Assembly: GCA_045591035.1 (NCBI GenBank)
Contig: JAZNSG010000027.1
Location: 1 to 64,000, forward strand
DNA length: 64,000 nucleotides
Reading direction: 5' to 3'
Source: SIG440 sp045591035
GTDB lineage: Bacteria; Bacillota; Clostridia; Monoglobales; Monoglobaceae
Shown here: in pieces, positions 43,391 to 51,789 of the stretch
Layout: each line of letters opens with the position of its first letter
Position numbering within the stretch: position 1 is the first letter of the stretch
Position numbers and translations under genes: made by a program
The notes under the pieces: generated by a model
Told to the model about the DNA's origin: nothing
Databases searched by the model: none
What the model saw: the letters and a program-made list of their open reading frames with translations, nothing else

Positions 43391-44523
43391 TTCATTAACA
43401 TTGAGCTGTTCACCATTGAAGCGGAATACAAAAACAATGCATCCTGATTTGGATTAAACTCAACAAATTCACCAATTAACATACTGGGAACGTATCTTAA
43501 ATCCACGAGGGTAATTTTTGAATAAGCACCGGAGAAAAGCGGAGCTATGCTTGACCCGAAGGAGTCTCTGAAAAGCACAAGCTCTCTGTCAGTCTTTGCA
43601 TTTTCACACTCAACAGTAATAATCGGTTGCATGCCGGAAAGAAAAACATCATATCCGTCCATTCCCTCAAATCTGTCAAGTGCATAAATTCTCTCGTCGG
43701 TGTCTATCTCAACGCCAAAATTTTCTTTGAGTACACCTGGGTCAACACCCGAAACCTTAGCATTTTCTGTATACTCGCTTGAAAGATAGTGAAGCTCATC
43801 AGGTTTCAAGCCGAGCGCCACCTGACCCCAATAAACACCGTAAAACGGGCTTAGGCTGTTTTTCTTATATTCGCTTTCCGAAAGTAAATATTCACCCATT
43901 CCCATTTCATCTGCAAGTTTTTTTGCTGTGGGGTAAATCTTGTCCTGAGACCAGTGAGTATCTGTTCTGTAATAATCCTCAAGATCAAGAGTATCAAAAA
44001 TATCAATATACTGCGCCTTTGTTATTCCAGACTCGAGCATATCAAGCAATTTATCATACTCCAGTCTTGGATGAAGGTTGTTTTCAGGTGCAAAATAGGT
44101 CTTGTCGGGAATGATTGAGTAATACACATTCATATCCTTAAGATACATGCTACTTACTCTTTCCATAAGACCAATTCCGTATTTAACCTGATTTTCATCA
44201 AAAGGCTTATCATGCTTGAATATATTGTCTCCATCAACCCAAAGACCGTTTACATCCTTTTGTCCAAGAACTTTAAATCTTCCAAAGGAATTTAGTTTGC
44301 GAAGGGATTCACGGAACGGAAAATGGTCAAGGAGATAACTCTCAAGTTCCCCCGAAAACTCACGGGACAAAGCACTTTCCACTGTAAGCTCGGGAAACTT
44401 TGCAAGTTTTCTTCTTTCAGCCAAAGAAACCTCTTTGTCGGGAATAAGAAAAAATAAACCGCAAATTCCAAAAACCACTATGCTGAATAATGTTATTGTT
44501 AAAATATCTTTTATTTTTTTCAT
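43387..44523 (-). CDS. DHHW family protein (AlgX/AlgJ-like partner of an MBOAT acyltransferase)
   Basis: 378 residues: an N-terminal membrane anchor (about 8-28), then an extracytoplasmic SGNH-hydrolase-like fold. Marks are YLLDHFPFRESLRKL near residue 62, DTHWS near 192 with the Asp-x-His pair, and RDSFGSSIAPLF near 325 carrying the likely nucleophile Ser. Such proteins accept acetyl groups passed across the membrane by an MBOAT partner and place them on extracellular polymers. It starts two bases after the MBOAT stop codon, so the pair is translationally coupled. Confidence 0.9.
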   Translation of the reverse strand: MKKIKDILTITLFSIVVFGICGLFFLIPDKEVSLAERRKLAKFPELTVESALSREFSGELESYLLDHFPFRESLRKLNSFGRFKVLGQKDVNGLWVDGDNIFKHDKPFDENQVKYGIGLMERVSSMYLKDMNVYYSIIPDKTYFAPENNLHPRLEYDKLLDMLESGITKAQYIDIFDTLDLEDYYRTDTHWSQDKIYPTAKKLADEMGMGEYLLSESEYKKNSLSPFYGVYWGQVALGLKPDELHYLSSEYTENAKVSGVDPGVLKENFGVEIDTDERIYALDRFEGMDGYDVFLSGMQPIITVECENAKTDRELVLFRDSFGSSIAPLFSGAYSKITLVDLRYVPSMLIGEFVEFNPNQDALFLYSASMVNSSMLMK

Positions 44524-44525
44524 AA

Positions 44526-45911
44526 TTAAAACCTAAAATATAAAAACGGATTAAACGAACCATTAATTATTAACGCCGTAGACGCTACCAGTATCGCAAC
44601 AGCAAGAATAGGCTCAAGCAGAAAACCAATTCGCCCTGTATATTTTTGCCACAGCATTTTTGGAAGCGGAGTAGCTCCAAAAACAGCCACAACAAAAACT
44701 ATTGCATAACTGCTTATATTATACAAAGTATCCCTGTTCCAAAGGGGAATATCAAGGCCTCCGAACATACCCTTGAAATCGTTAATCACACCAGTTAGTC
44801 CATTTGCATTGAACACAGCAAAGCTAAGAACAACCACAAACAGGGTATAAATATAACCAAATGCTTTCGGAACTTTTCCGAAGAAGCTTCCCAGCCAAAG
44901 CTTTTCTATAGCAAGGAATACTCCAAACATAGCACCCCAAAGAACAAAGTTCCACTGTGCACCATGCCAAAAACCCGTAAGAAGCCAGACGACAGCAATA
45001 TTCCGAACCCATTTTAGCTTGGACACACGATTCCCTCCAAGAGGAATGTAAACATAATCTCTAAACCAACTGCCAAGGGTCATATGCCAACGTCTCCAAA
45101 ACTCAGTTATAGAGTTTGAAATAAAGGGATAGTTAAAGTTCTCGGGAAATTTAAATCCAAACATTTTGCCCAAGCCGATTGCCATATCGCTGTACCCGGA
45201 AAAGTCAAAGTAAATCTGAAGAGCAAAAGCAATTACATTCATCCAATAAAACAGCACTGTTTTCTCATTGGATGCAGCAAAATTCGCACAGAATTCTCCA
45301 AGCAAGTTGGCAATCATTACCTTCTTGCCCATACCCACACAAAAACGCAAAACTCCGTCTGCCACATTTTCAATGCGGCATTCTCTGTTTTTAAGTTCCT
45401 TTTCAACATCTTTATACCTGACAATCGGTCCTGCAATAAGTTGTGGGAACAGGCACACATAGGTCATGAAAGTCGAAAGATTTGGCTGGACCTTGGCGTT
45501 CCCTCGATAAACGTCAATTGTATAGCTCATGGTCTGAAAGGTGAAAAAGCTTATTCCAATAGGCAAAGCTATGTTCATAAGTGGAATTTCCGTTGAAAAC
45601 AGAGAATTTATATTGGTAATAAAGAAGTCTGTATACTTGAAAAATCCCAAAAGTGACAGATTTATCACTATCGAAGATACAAGTGCACCTTTGGCAATTT
45701 TTGTTCCCCGAAACTTTTCAATTATGAGACCATGTATCCAATCCACTATTGACGAAAACAACAGAAGTGACACATAAACGGGTTCACCAAAGCAATAAAA
45801 TATTAAACTTATAATCAGCAAAAACACATTTCTCCAGGACTTTGGTATCAGAAAATACAAAGCCGCAAACGGGAGAAAAAAATACATAAATGTAATGCCT
45901 GAAAAAAGCAT
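44526..45911 (-). CDS. MBOAT-family membrane O-acyltransferase (AlgI/PatA-like)
   Basis: 461 residues with about ten membrane segments. It has family signatures IYFDFSGYSDMAIGLGKMFG near residue 240, FWRRWHMTLGSWFRDYVYIP near 268 and the catalytic His in LLTGFWHGAQWNFVLWG near 310. It should move acetyl groups from cytoplasmic acetyl-CoA outward for O-acetylation of a cell-surface glycan. Flanked by a DUF4358 lipoprotein and a DHHW protein, a set seen together in gut Clostridia. The actual target polymer cannot be told from the sequence. Confidence 0.94.
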   Translation of the reverse strand: MLFSGITFMYFFLPFAALYFLIPKSWRNVFLLIISLIFYCFGEPVYVSLLLFSSIVDWIHGLIIEKFRGTKIAKGALVSSIVINLSLLGFFKYTDFFITNINSLFSTEIPLMNIALPIGISFFTFQTMSYTIDVYRGNAKVQPNLSTFMTYVCLFPQLIAGPIVRYKDVEKELKNRECRIENVADGVLRFCVGMGKKVMIANLLGEFCANFAASNEKTVLFYWMNVIAFALQIYFDFSGYSDMAIGLGKMFGFKFPENFNYPFISNSITEFWRRWHMTLGSWFRDYVYIPLGGNRVSKLKWVRNIAVVWLLTGFWHGAQWNFVLWGAMFGVFLAIEKLWLGSFFGKVPKAFGYIYTLFVVVLSFAVFNANGLTGVINDFKGMFGGLDIPLWNRDTLYNISSYAIVFVVAVFGATPLPKMLWQKYTGRIGFLLEPILAVAILVASTALIINGSFNPFLYFRF

Positions 45912-45939
45912 AATCTATCCTTTCATCTTATGCACAAAT

Positions 45940-46653
45940 TTACCCCTTAAGAAAATTTGAGGTAATAGCATCTACGTTAGCTTCTGATGACATAACGAGA
46001 AGCACCAGATTTCCTTTTGTAACAACCTTAACCTTTTCAGCCTCAACACAAATCCATTTTCTTGGGTCAGCATTGTTTTTCATTTTTTCAGCAAACTCAG
46101 AAACAGAAACACCATTTGGCAAACGAACAAGAACAACAGAATGAGCAAAAGATGACATCATTGGCTCACTGACAAGTCCCTCTGCACCTTCTACATAATC
46201 GGTAAAAGTAAAAGCTGAAAAATTCTCCTCATCCAAAGGAAGTTCCATAAGCTTTGGCATTTCTCCAAGCCCAGATGTTGCCTGTTTCATAATTTCAGCT
46301 AAGCTGCGTGTATCCAAAGGCTCAGTTTCTGCAGGTTTCTGAGTTTCTGCTGGTTTTTGAGTTTCTGCAGGTTTTTGGGTTTCTGCAGGTTTTTTATTTG
46401 GCTGCTCAGCCGGTTTCTTGTCATCAACAGCAGTCTCATCTTTTTTGTCTGTTTCTTCCTTTTTGTCACTATTGACTGTATTAGAATCAGTCTTTTCAAA
46501 CTCATTCGAATCTTCGTCCGGGGTTGAAACATCAGTTTCCGCCTCTTGCTCAATTACAGTATTTTCTGCGTTTTCTTCTGTTTCAGTCTTTTTCCCACAT
46601 CCTGTCAAGGCAAATACAGATATAATTGCCAATAATAAAGCTATTTTTTTCAT
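45940..46653 (-). CDS. DUF4358 lipoprotein with Pro-Ala-Glu-Thr repeat linker
   Basis: 237 residues. Signal peptide with lipobox FALTGC; the mature protein should be anchored by its Cys at about 19. An acidic linker follows, then a four-fold KPAETQ repeat (about residues 89-112), then the DUF4358 domain (about 120-237) with FSAFTFTDYVEGAEG and VVLVRLPNGVSVSEFAEKM. It is the first gene before MBOAT and DHHW; ATG after AAAAAAGGAGAC. An accessory role at the surface in O-acetylation is inferred from context. Confidence 0.88.
   Translation of the reverse strand: MKKIALLLAIISVFALTGCGKKTETEENAENTVIEQEAETDVSTPDEDSNEFEKTDSNTVNSDKKEETDKKDETAVDDKKPAEQPNKKPAETQKPAETQKPAETQKPAETEPLDTRSLAEIMKQATSGLGEMPKLMELPLDEENFSAFTFTDYVEGAEGLVSEPMMSSFAHSVVLVRLPNGVSVSEFAEKMKNNADPRKWICVEAEKVKVVTKGNLVLLVMSSEANVDAITSNFLKG
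46322..46393. repeat. Four tandem 18-base repeats inside the lipoprotein gene
   Basis: Four near-identical 18-base units encode the KPAETQ linker. Variation is limited to a few bases per unit, suggesting slippage expansion of a flexible surface linker. Confidence 0.9.
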
Positions 46654-46788
46654 AATAAGTCTCCTTTTTTATCTTAATTATTAGTATTTCACTACTAATA
46701 CCTTTTTACATACAAAAAGGTTGCATAAAATAAAAATTTTTTGCAACTTTTTGTCTTTTCTAATTATTCCACAATTTTCAGGGAACTA
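46654..46788. other. Leader of the lipoprotein operon, with inverted repeats
   Basis: Contains TATTAGTA-GTGAAA-TACTAATA (about 46678-46700) and GTTGCA...TGCAAC (about 46721-46747) on the minus strand leader of the DUF4358 gene. No convincing promoter hexamers are visible. Nothing else noted. Confidence 0.5.
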
Positions 46789-47202
46789 TTATTTCCCCCC
46801 GGGAGATTTTTTGTCGTTGTCCAAGGATTTGGAAAATACATAAAACCTTTGATATAAAAACTCTGTGGAAAAATTAAGCACCATATTTAAAGCTGTAACA
46901 AGATATTCATTCCACTTTAGCGTTTCTGCAAGATAGTTGCCCAGTATCGTGGTAGCGGGAGTAAACACCGCATAATAAGCCAGAACCTTTATCATTGCCA
47001 CAGGCACATTTGCCGCTGAATGAAAGGTGAACTTTCTGTTCAAAGTAAAGTTCCAGACAACACTCAAAAGAAGTGCTATCAAGTAACAAGGCCAATAGGT
47101 GAATTCCGTAAGCTCAGTCAGCAAGGTGAAGCTAACTATCTGAATAATCCCTGCACTTATTGAGAACAGAAAAAACTTTAAAAGCCGTATATATTCTTTC
47201 AT
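46789..47202 (-). CDS. GtrA-like small membrane protein
   Basis: 137 residues from the ATG at 47202, eight bases after GGAG, with four membrane segments, the usual GtrA layout. It has FSISAGIIQIVSFTLLTEL near residue 14 and VWNFTLNRKFTFHS near 50, the family's charged loop. GtrA proteins assist glycan or lipid-linked sugar transfer at the membrane. It follows the LOG gene by 16 bases. A glycosylation role is inferred from the family only. Confidence 0.9.
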   Translation of the reverse strand: MKEYIRLLKFFLFSISAGIIQIVSFTLLTELTEFTYWPCYLIALLLSVVWNFTLNRKFTFHSAANVPVAMIKVLAYYAVFTPATTILGNYLAETLKWNEYLVTALNMVLNFSTEFLYQRFYVFSKSLDNDKKSPGGK

Positions 47203-47218
47203 ATCACACACTCCGGAT

Positions 47219-47779
47219 TTAATTTGCTTTTATTCTGTCAAAACATTCCAAAATCAAGGGGTCATCCACAGACTCAATCACATCAAAGTATGTCACAATT
47301 TCAGGGATAACAGCCTTTGACCTCGCCAGGTCTTTAACAAGAGCAACAAGTGCATCATAAAAACCATTTATGTTTAAAACTATAATCGGTGTATTAATTT
47401 GCTTCAGATACTTAAGGGTCAGAACCTGAAAAAATTCATCCATTGTCCCTATGCCACCCGGGGCAATAAAAAACAAATCTGCGTGTTTTTCCATAAGTGT
47501 CTTTCTTTCGCTCATGGTATCCACCATAACAGTATTGTCACAGTCGAAAATCGGTTCGAATTCCTTTATGAAATGGGGCGAAATTCCCATGACATATCCG
47601 CCATTTTCGCGGACTCCTCTCGCAACAGCACCCATACAGCCCGAAGCCCCCGCTCCATACACCAAAGAAAAGCCATTTTCTGTTATTATTTTACCCAGCT
47701 TTTCAATTTCCTTTATGTAAAGTTCATCTATTTTCTGTGATGCACCTCCATAAACACACGCATAATATCTCTTAGGCAT
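47219..47779 (-). CDS. LOG family protein (TIGR00730), probable cytokinin riboside monophosphate phosphoribohydrolase fold
   Basis: 186 residues. Rossmann-like fold with YGAGASGCMGAVARG near residue 40 and the signature PGGIGTMDEFFQ near 107. LOG proteins hydrolyse nucleoside 5'-monophosphates such as AMP or modified adenine nucleotides to the base plus ribose 5-phosphate. The physiological substrate here is not known. ATG follows AAGGGGG. Co-directional with GtrA. Confidence 0.93.
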   Translation of the reverse strand: MPKRYYACVYGGASQKIDELYIKEIEKLGKIITENGFSLVYGAGASGCMGAVARGVRENGGYVMGISPHFIKEFEPIFDCDNTVMVDTMSERKTLMEKHADLFFIAPGGIGTMDEFFQVLTLKYLKQINTPIIVLNINGFYDALVALVKDLARSKAVIPEIVTYFDVIESVDDPLILECFDRIKAN

Positions 47780-47840
47780 ATAACATCCCCCTTAGTTCGT
47801 TTTTCTGTATATTTTTTCCTTTATACATGAGACAGACGGT

Positions 47841-47886
47841 TTGGATACCAAGCTTTGGCAATTGTTCCTGTCAAGTCAGGACTAAT
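47841..47886. repeat. Dispersed repeat copy (CCAAG...TTGGCAAT...TCAAGTYAGG type)
   Basis: Bases here read ACCAAGCTTTGGCAAT then GTTCCTGTCAAGTCAGG. The same arrangement, with changes, recurs at 51243-51285 (GCCAAG..TTGGCAAT..GTTCATATCAAGTTAAG). A short end piece recurs at 49387-49403. See the findings for the family. Confidence 0.5.
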
Positions 47887-47896
47887 CTTTTATTTT

Positions 47897-49291
47897 TTAC
47901 ATATCCTTTTTAAATGGTTTTCTAAAAATTGCACCAAATACCATAATAACTGCAAAAACAATTAAATAGAAAAGCACTGGGAATGAAAATGTACCGTTAG
48001 CTTTTGCAGCTAAGTACGGTGTAACACCATGTGCATACACTGCCGCAAAAACCATAAACAAACAAGCAGCACAAGCACTAATGGGCAGTATAAAACGCTT
48101 AAACACACTCATTTCCTTTTCTTTTTTCATCCAAGCAATGAAGATTGGGATATACATAGCATACACAGTTATAATGGGGAGCTCTGACGAGTCGAAATTA
48201 AATACACCAAACCAGCCACTTGTAAGATTAGCACCATAAAAATATAGTAACCAGGCTGCACAAACAAACAACCCCCAAACCGCAGAATTTGTTGTCATAT
48301 TAGTTTCCTTATCAATCTGTCCAAACACTTTTGGCTTTGGTCCCTCTTCTCGTGCAGCAATCGCATACATACCACGAGTTGCACCAACCATCAGTCCATT
48401 TAATGTACCAAGACACGAAATAACAATACATATATTTAGTAAAGAGCCTCCAATACCGCCAAAAATATTAATAAACGCAGTAGGTGCGCCCTCTTGTATT
48501 AAAACCGCACTACTTGCTCCACCGGCAACGCCAACAAAATATAAAACATAGGCACTTACAACAATGACAGAGCCGATAACCAAAGCAATAGGCAGGTTTC
48601 TCTTTGGATTTTTTAGTTCAGCATTGATAGAAGTGGCAACAATCCATCCCTCATACGCAAACACAGTTGCTACAATCGCCGCAAACAGTCCACTGCTTGT
48701 TGATCCCCCAACTGCTTTAGTAACAACAGATGTAAAATTATTAGTCAAATTTCCGTTTGCAAATCCTACACATGTGCCAACAATCGCCATCAATGTAATA
48801 GGAATAAGTTTAATAACGGTTGCACTGACTTGGAATTTTCCTGCAAGTTTGGGAGAAAGTGCATTAATAACATAAGCTGAAACAAGGAAGAATCCGGAGA
48901 GCGCCAAAACCTCTGCTCCCACCATACTCCAGCCAAAAAGCACACCAAAATATCTTGCAGATACCCATGCAAGAACAGAAGTCATACCGGGGTAATAGAG
49001 ATTTACCATAAACCAGGCTATGTAGTATGCATAACTTTTGCCACAGGTTGCCTCAGCGTAATCAACCAGGCCGCTGACTTTTTCATACTTTGTTGCCATA
49101 CAGGCAAACTGTGAAGGGCAAATAATCATCAAAAGACCTGTAATTACCCATGCTGCAATACCAATGGGCATATTACCACCTGTTGCTGCCAGTACATTTT
49201 GTGCCTTAAAGAATACACCCGAGCCGATTACTGTGCCTACTACCAAACAAATAGCAGTAGCCAAACCATATTTTTGTTCAAGTTTTTCCAT
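47897..49291 (-). CDS. APC-family amino acid permease
   Basis: 464 residues from the ATG at 49291, which follows GAGGAGAAAC. About 12 membrane segments. The first helix carries GTVIGSGVFFKA near residue 18, the substrate backbone-binding Gly-rich break of the APC superfamily. YEGWIVATSINAELKNPKRNLP near 225 is the conserved sixth-helix region. Close in layout to serine/threonine or general L-type transporters (LAT). Specificity not determinable. It stands alone, bounded by repeat pieces. Confidence 0.92.
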   Translation of the reverse strand: MEKLEQKYGLATAICLVVGTVIGSGVFFKAQNVLAATGGNMPIGIAAWVITGLLMIICPSQFACMATKYEKVSGLVDYAEATCGKSYAYYIAWFMVNLYYPGMTSVLAWVSARYFGVLFGWSMVGAEVLALSGFFLVSAYVINALSPKLAGKFQVSATVIKLIPITLMAIVGTCVGFANGNLTNNFTSVVTKAVGGSTSSGLFAAIVATVFAYEGWIVATSINAELKNPKRNLPIALVIGSVIVVSAYVLYFVGVAGGASSAVLIQEGAPTAFINIFGGIGGSLLNICIVISCLGTLNGLMVGATRGMYAIAAREEGPKPKVFGQIDKETNMTTNSAVWGLFVCAAWLLYFYGANLTSGWFGVFNFDSSELPIITVYAMYIPIFIAWMKKEKEMSVFKRFILPISACAACLFMVFAAVYAHGVTPYLAAKANGTFSFPVLFYLIVFAVIMVFGAIFRKPFKKDM

Positions 49292-49430
49292 GTTTCTCCT
49301 CTGCTTTCTTTTTATATTCGTATTTTTGTCAACACTAATAATAAACTGTCTTTTAATGCACCAAAAGTGCAATTCTTTGCATTATGTATCAAGTCCGGAC
49401 TAAAAAATTTTCCTAAATTTTTACTGTCCT

Positions 49431-49862
49431 TTATTTTGTATATACAAGCTCATAGTGCTCACCGTCGTTGAACACCGCTCCGTCAACGCCTGTCATCATG
49501 CCTTCACCATTTTTGTTGAAACCCCAGTAGCATTGATTTTTATCATAATCTGCCGTTATACCATTGACTTTTTTTACATAAAGTCCATATGCACCATTTT
49601 CGCCCTCAATCAGATTATGCTCAATCAAAGCCTCGCCAAGAGTTTCTTTATCGGAATGTATAGTGAATGTGACGGATTTATCCTCAGCCATAACTTCTAC
49701 TAAAACAGTCTTTTCTCCATCGCCAAGTTCGATATCTTCCGTATAAACCGCCTCTGACCACACATCTGACTCAGGTAATGTCTTGCTGCAAGCAGAAAAA
49801 CCCAAGCACAAAATAATAACTAAAATACAACATATTAAAGGTGTTACTCTTTCTTTTTTCAT
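49431..49862 (-). CDS. DUF4430 lipoprotein
   Basis: 143 residues with signal peptide and lipobox LGFSAC (Cys about 25). The rest is a single DUF4430 domain with LGEALIEHNLIEGENGAYG near 85 and CYWGFNKNGEGMMTGVD near 115, the fold shared with the C-terminal lobe of transcobalamin-type binders. Such lipoproteins often accompany cobalamin or other ECF importers, but none is next to it here. ATG follows AAGGAGG. A palindrome CACATA-T-TATGTG sits in its leader. Confidence 0.88.
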   Translation of the reverse strand: MKKERVTPLICCILVIILCLGFSACSKTLPESDVWSEAVYTEDIELGDGEKTVLVEVMAEDKSVTFTIHSDKETLGEALIEHNLIEGENGAYGLYVKKVNGITADYDKNQCYWGFNKNGEGMMTGVDGAVFNDGEHYELVYTK

Positions 49863-49988
49863 AATTCCTCCTTAGAATTCTACACATATTATGTGCGTAT
49901 GTAATAAATGATTTGGTGCCAATGTTTTTTAGTAATTGCGAGACATAAAGTCCAAATGCTAAACTGTCTGAAACCTACAATCTTGATT

Positions 49989-50783
49989 TTACAGATAGAG
50001 CTTTTTGTCTATCGGCATATCATTATCAAGCAGCTCACCAAAAGAGTTGTTTTTATATATTCTTTCAATCACAGAATACATTTTTCTTGCACTACACATT
50101 TGCACTTTGGCCTCCCCTATATACCCATCCTCAATACAGCCATAATATCGAAATGGCTCTTCAAACTTCGGAAAATATACCGAAGCATCAGGAATTTCTT
50201 CATCAAACCAGTATAAAAACCGCTTTTCTTCCGTTCCGTCTTTGTGAATAATCTTTTTTTCTACCATATAATCCGTCAAACGACAGGGTGTTCCAAGAGA
50301 CTCCTCAACATAGTGCAAATATGTGTTTTTATCATGTCCTACACCAATTAAAAGAACATACCCATCCGCAGCAAAAAGTTTGCCATAACACCCTAAGGGA
50401 TTTGCAGGGGTGTCTGTAACTGCCTCAAAATTTATAAAATGCTCCACCTTTTCTTTATCTCCAAATACCGCCATAGAATGTGTGGGGTGCAGAGTTCGTG
50501 TAGCATCGGGATGCGCTGCCGCAAGTCTTGGCAAGACGCCAAGGCAGCTATATGCTGTCCTTCGGTCATACACATCACTTTCCCATGTATGTGTTGGTAC
50601 GCACAAAAGTCCCCCATCTTGCGTAAAAAAATCAATCAACACAGATAAAAGAGTTTCGCCGCCGCCTTCTATTTCCCCCACAGATTTCAGCGAGGTATGC
50701 ACAGTAACGATTTTACCCTTAATATGTTGAAATTTCTCAAGTTGTGTTATCAGTTGGCTTTTTGTTAATAAAATCTTTCCCAT
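49989..50783 (-). CDS. AAC(3)-family aminoglycoside N-acetyltransferase-like protein
   Basis: 264 residues of the Antibiotic_NAT (AAC(3)/YokD) fold. It has VHTSLKSVGEIEGGGETLL near residue 29, VPTHTWESDVYD near 61 and LHPTHSMAVFG near 96, whose His lies in the family active site. HDKNTYLHYVEE near 155 is also conserved. Members acetylate the 3-amino group of aminoglycosides using acetyl-CoA, but many chromosomal copies have no tested resistance role, so actual activity is uncertain. ATG follows AGAGGAAAG. It lies downstream of the small membrane protein at 50888. Confidence 0.9.
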   Translation of the reverse strand: MGKILLTKSQLITQLEKFQHIKGKIVTVHTSLKSVGEIEGGGETLLSVLIDFFTQDGGLLCVPTHTWESDVYDRRTAYSCLGVLPRLAAAHPDATRTLHPTHSMAVFGDKEKVEHFINFEAVTDTPANPLGCYGKLFAADGYVLLIGVGHDKNTYLHYVEESLGTPCRLTDYMVEKKIIHKDGTEEKRFLYWFDEEIPDASVYFPKFEEPFRYYGCIEDGYIGEAKVQMCSARKMYSVIERIYKNNSFGELLDNDMPIDKKLYL

Positions 50784-50853
50784 ATATTAAACTTTCCTCT
50801 AATTCTGATACTAAAAACAGTTAAAAGCAAATCTGTATATCATAATTTTGCGT

Positions 50854-50880
50854 TATGATTTTGTCAAGTTAGGGACAAAA
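50854..50880. repeat. 27-base dispersed repeat, copy 1
   Basis: Identical over 27 bases to 58041-58067. The core TTTTGTC AAGTTAGG GACAAAA is itself a 7-base inverted repeat. It lies in the gap between AAC(3) and the small protein gene. Confidence 0.85.
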
Positions 50881-50887
50881 TATAATA

Positions 50888-51037
50888 TTACTTCTTTTGC
50901 TCATTAAAGCAAATGATAAATGCTCCCATAACAGAAATAGAAGCAACAACACCAACTTCTTCCGCCCCTGTAAACACACTCATTGTCAACAATCCAACAA
51001 CCAACGTGATAAAGGCTGCTAAAATTCCTTTACCCAT
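50888..51037 (-). CDS. Small membrane protein, 49 residues
   Basis: ATG at 51037 is preceded by AAAAGGAG at nine bases, a strong site. The product is 49 residues: MGKGILAAFITLVVGLLTM then VFTGAEEVGVVASISVMGAF and ICFNEQKK. Two hydrophobic segments are joined by an acidic turn with a basic C-terminus, the look of a small hairpin membrane protein. Unrecognised. It sits 104 bases upstream of the AAC(3) gene on the same strand, and just downstream of a MITE-like element. Confidence 0.7.
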   Translation of the reverse strand: MGKGILAAFITLVVGLLTMSVFTGAEEVGVVASISVMGAFIICFNEQKK

Positions 51038-51061
51038 ATAAGTTCACTCCTTTTCACAAAT

Positions 51062-51200
51062 TTTCTAAAGGCTTCTCCTTGAGGAGAGGCTCCGCCGCAG
51101 GCGGTGGTGAGGTGTAGATTGCGAAAGCAATCGTTATTCATTTCCACCTCATCCGAGTTGCTTCGCAACCCACCTTCCCCTCAAGGGGAAGGCTTTTTTG
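51062..51200. mobile_element. MITE-like element rich in hairpins
   Basis: About 139 bases without coding potential. Ends are similar in inverted orientation: AAAGGCTTCTCCTTGAGGAG at the left and AAAAGCCTTCCCCTTGAGGGG read inward from the right. Internal hairpins are CCGCCGCAGGCGG, GATTGCGAAAGCAATC and GTTGCTTCGCAAC. The arrangement is that of miniature inverted-repeat elements known from gut Firmicutes. No clear target duplication was found. Confidence 0.75.
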
Positions 51201-51245
51201 TCCCTTGTATATCAAACTTTATAAAGACTGTATAATCTAGATGCC
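51194..51245. repeat. 52-base dispersed repeat, copy 1
   Basis: 48 of 52 bases match 59620-59671 in the same orientation. It begins TTTTTTGTCCCTTGTATATC and contains TTATAAAGACTGTATA. It abuts the MITE-like element. Confidence 0.85.
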
Positions 51246-51283
51246 AAGATTATTTGGCAATGGTTCATATCAAGTTAAGTACA

Positions 51284-51703
51284 TCAACAACCAAATAACA
51301 TAGGAATTTCAATGCACTTTCCATCAGAAAGCATACCTTTAATCATCTTTTCAATTTTTCTTCCTTTATCAGGTTTTTTAACTGTACCTAAAATAAGTTT
51401 TACCGTTCTGTCACTATATCTCATCCGCATTTCCCATCGCGAACCATCACACACCATAACAGTATAATCTTTCTCCCACTCATTATTCAAATCCATCATG
51501 CTTATAAAATCAAAAAAATCATTAACACTGTCGCTGCAAACAAAACATTCTTTCTTACTGAGTAATTCACCTAAACCATTAAATTTTTCTAATTTAATCA
51601 ATTTCTTACGTAAATATACTGTTATTCTTTCGTGCACTTTATCCAACGAACTACAAAGTCCACAATTGTGCCAATCAATAGAAAAAGATGTTATTTGTTT
51701 CAT
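51284..51703 (-). CDS. Hypothetical protein, 139 residues
   Basis: Soluble, no signal peptide. ATG at 51703 follows GAAAGGAAAAATA; the TTG at 51718 is an unlikely start. Contains an N-terminal DWHNCGLCSSLDKV, a CFVCSDS pair near residue 53 and an IEKMIKGML segment near the end. Pairs of Cys could bind metal. I do not recognise a family. It has its own promoter and a leader interrupted by a repeat element. It is likely accessory. Confidence 0.65.
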   Translation of the reverse strand: MKQITSFSIDWHNCGLCSSLDKVHERITVYLRKKLIKLEKFNGLGELLSKKECFVCSDSVNDFFDFISMMDLNNEWEKDYTVMVCDGSRWEMRMRYSDRTVKLILGTVKKPDKGRKIEKMIKGMLSDGKCIEIPMLFGC

Positions 51704-51717
51704 TATTTTTCCTTTCA

Positions 51718-51772
51718 AATTCTCCCTTGCCTAAAGGGGGATGTCAGTGTAGCAGGCTGGGGGATTTTTCTC
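51718..51772. mobile_element. Partial MITE-like repeat in the leader of the 51284 gene
   Basis: The segment CTCCCTTGCCTAAAGGGGG, then TGTCAG...GCTGGGGGATT, matches the left end of the DUF559 unit (59700-59742) with few changes. Only one end is present, so this is a solo or truncated copy. Confidence 0.75.
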
Positions 51773-51789
51773 CTAACTTTTGTACATCC

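Noticed and set aside
46322..46393. Tandem repeats considered as a CRISPR array
   Set aside because: The units are contiguous 18-base repeats with no spacers and lie in frame in a lipoprotein gene.
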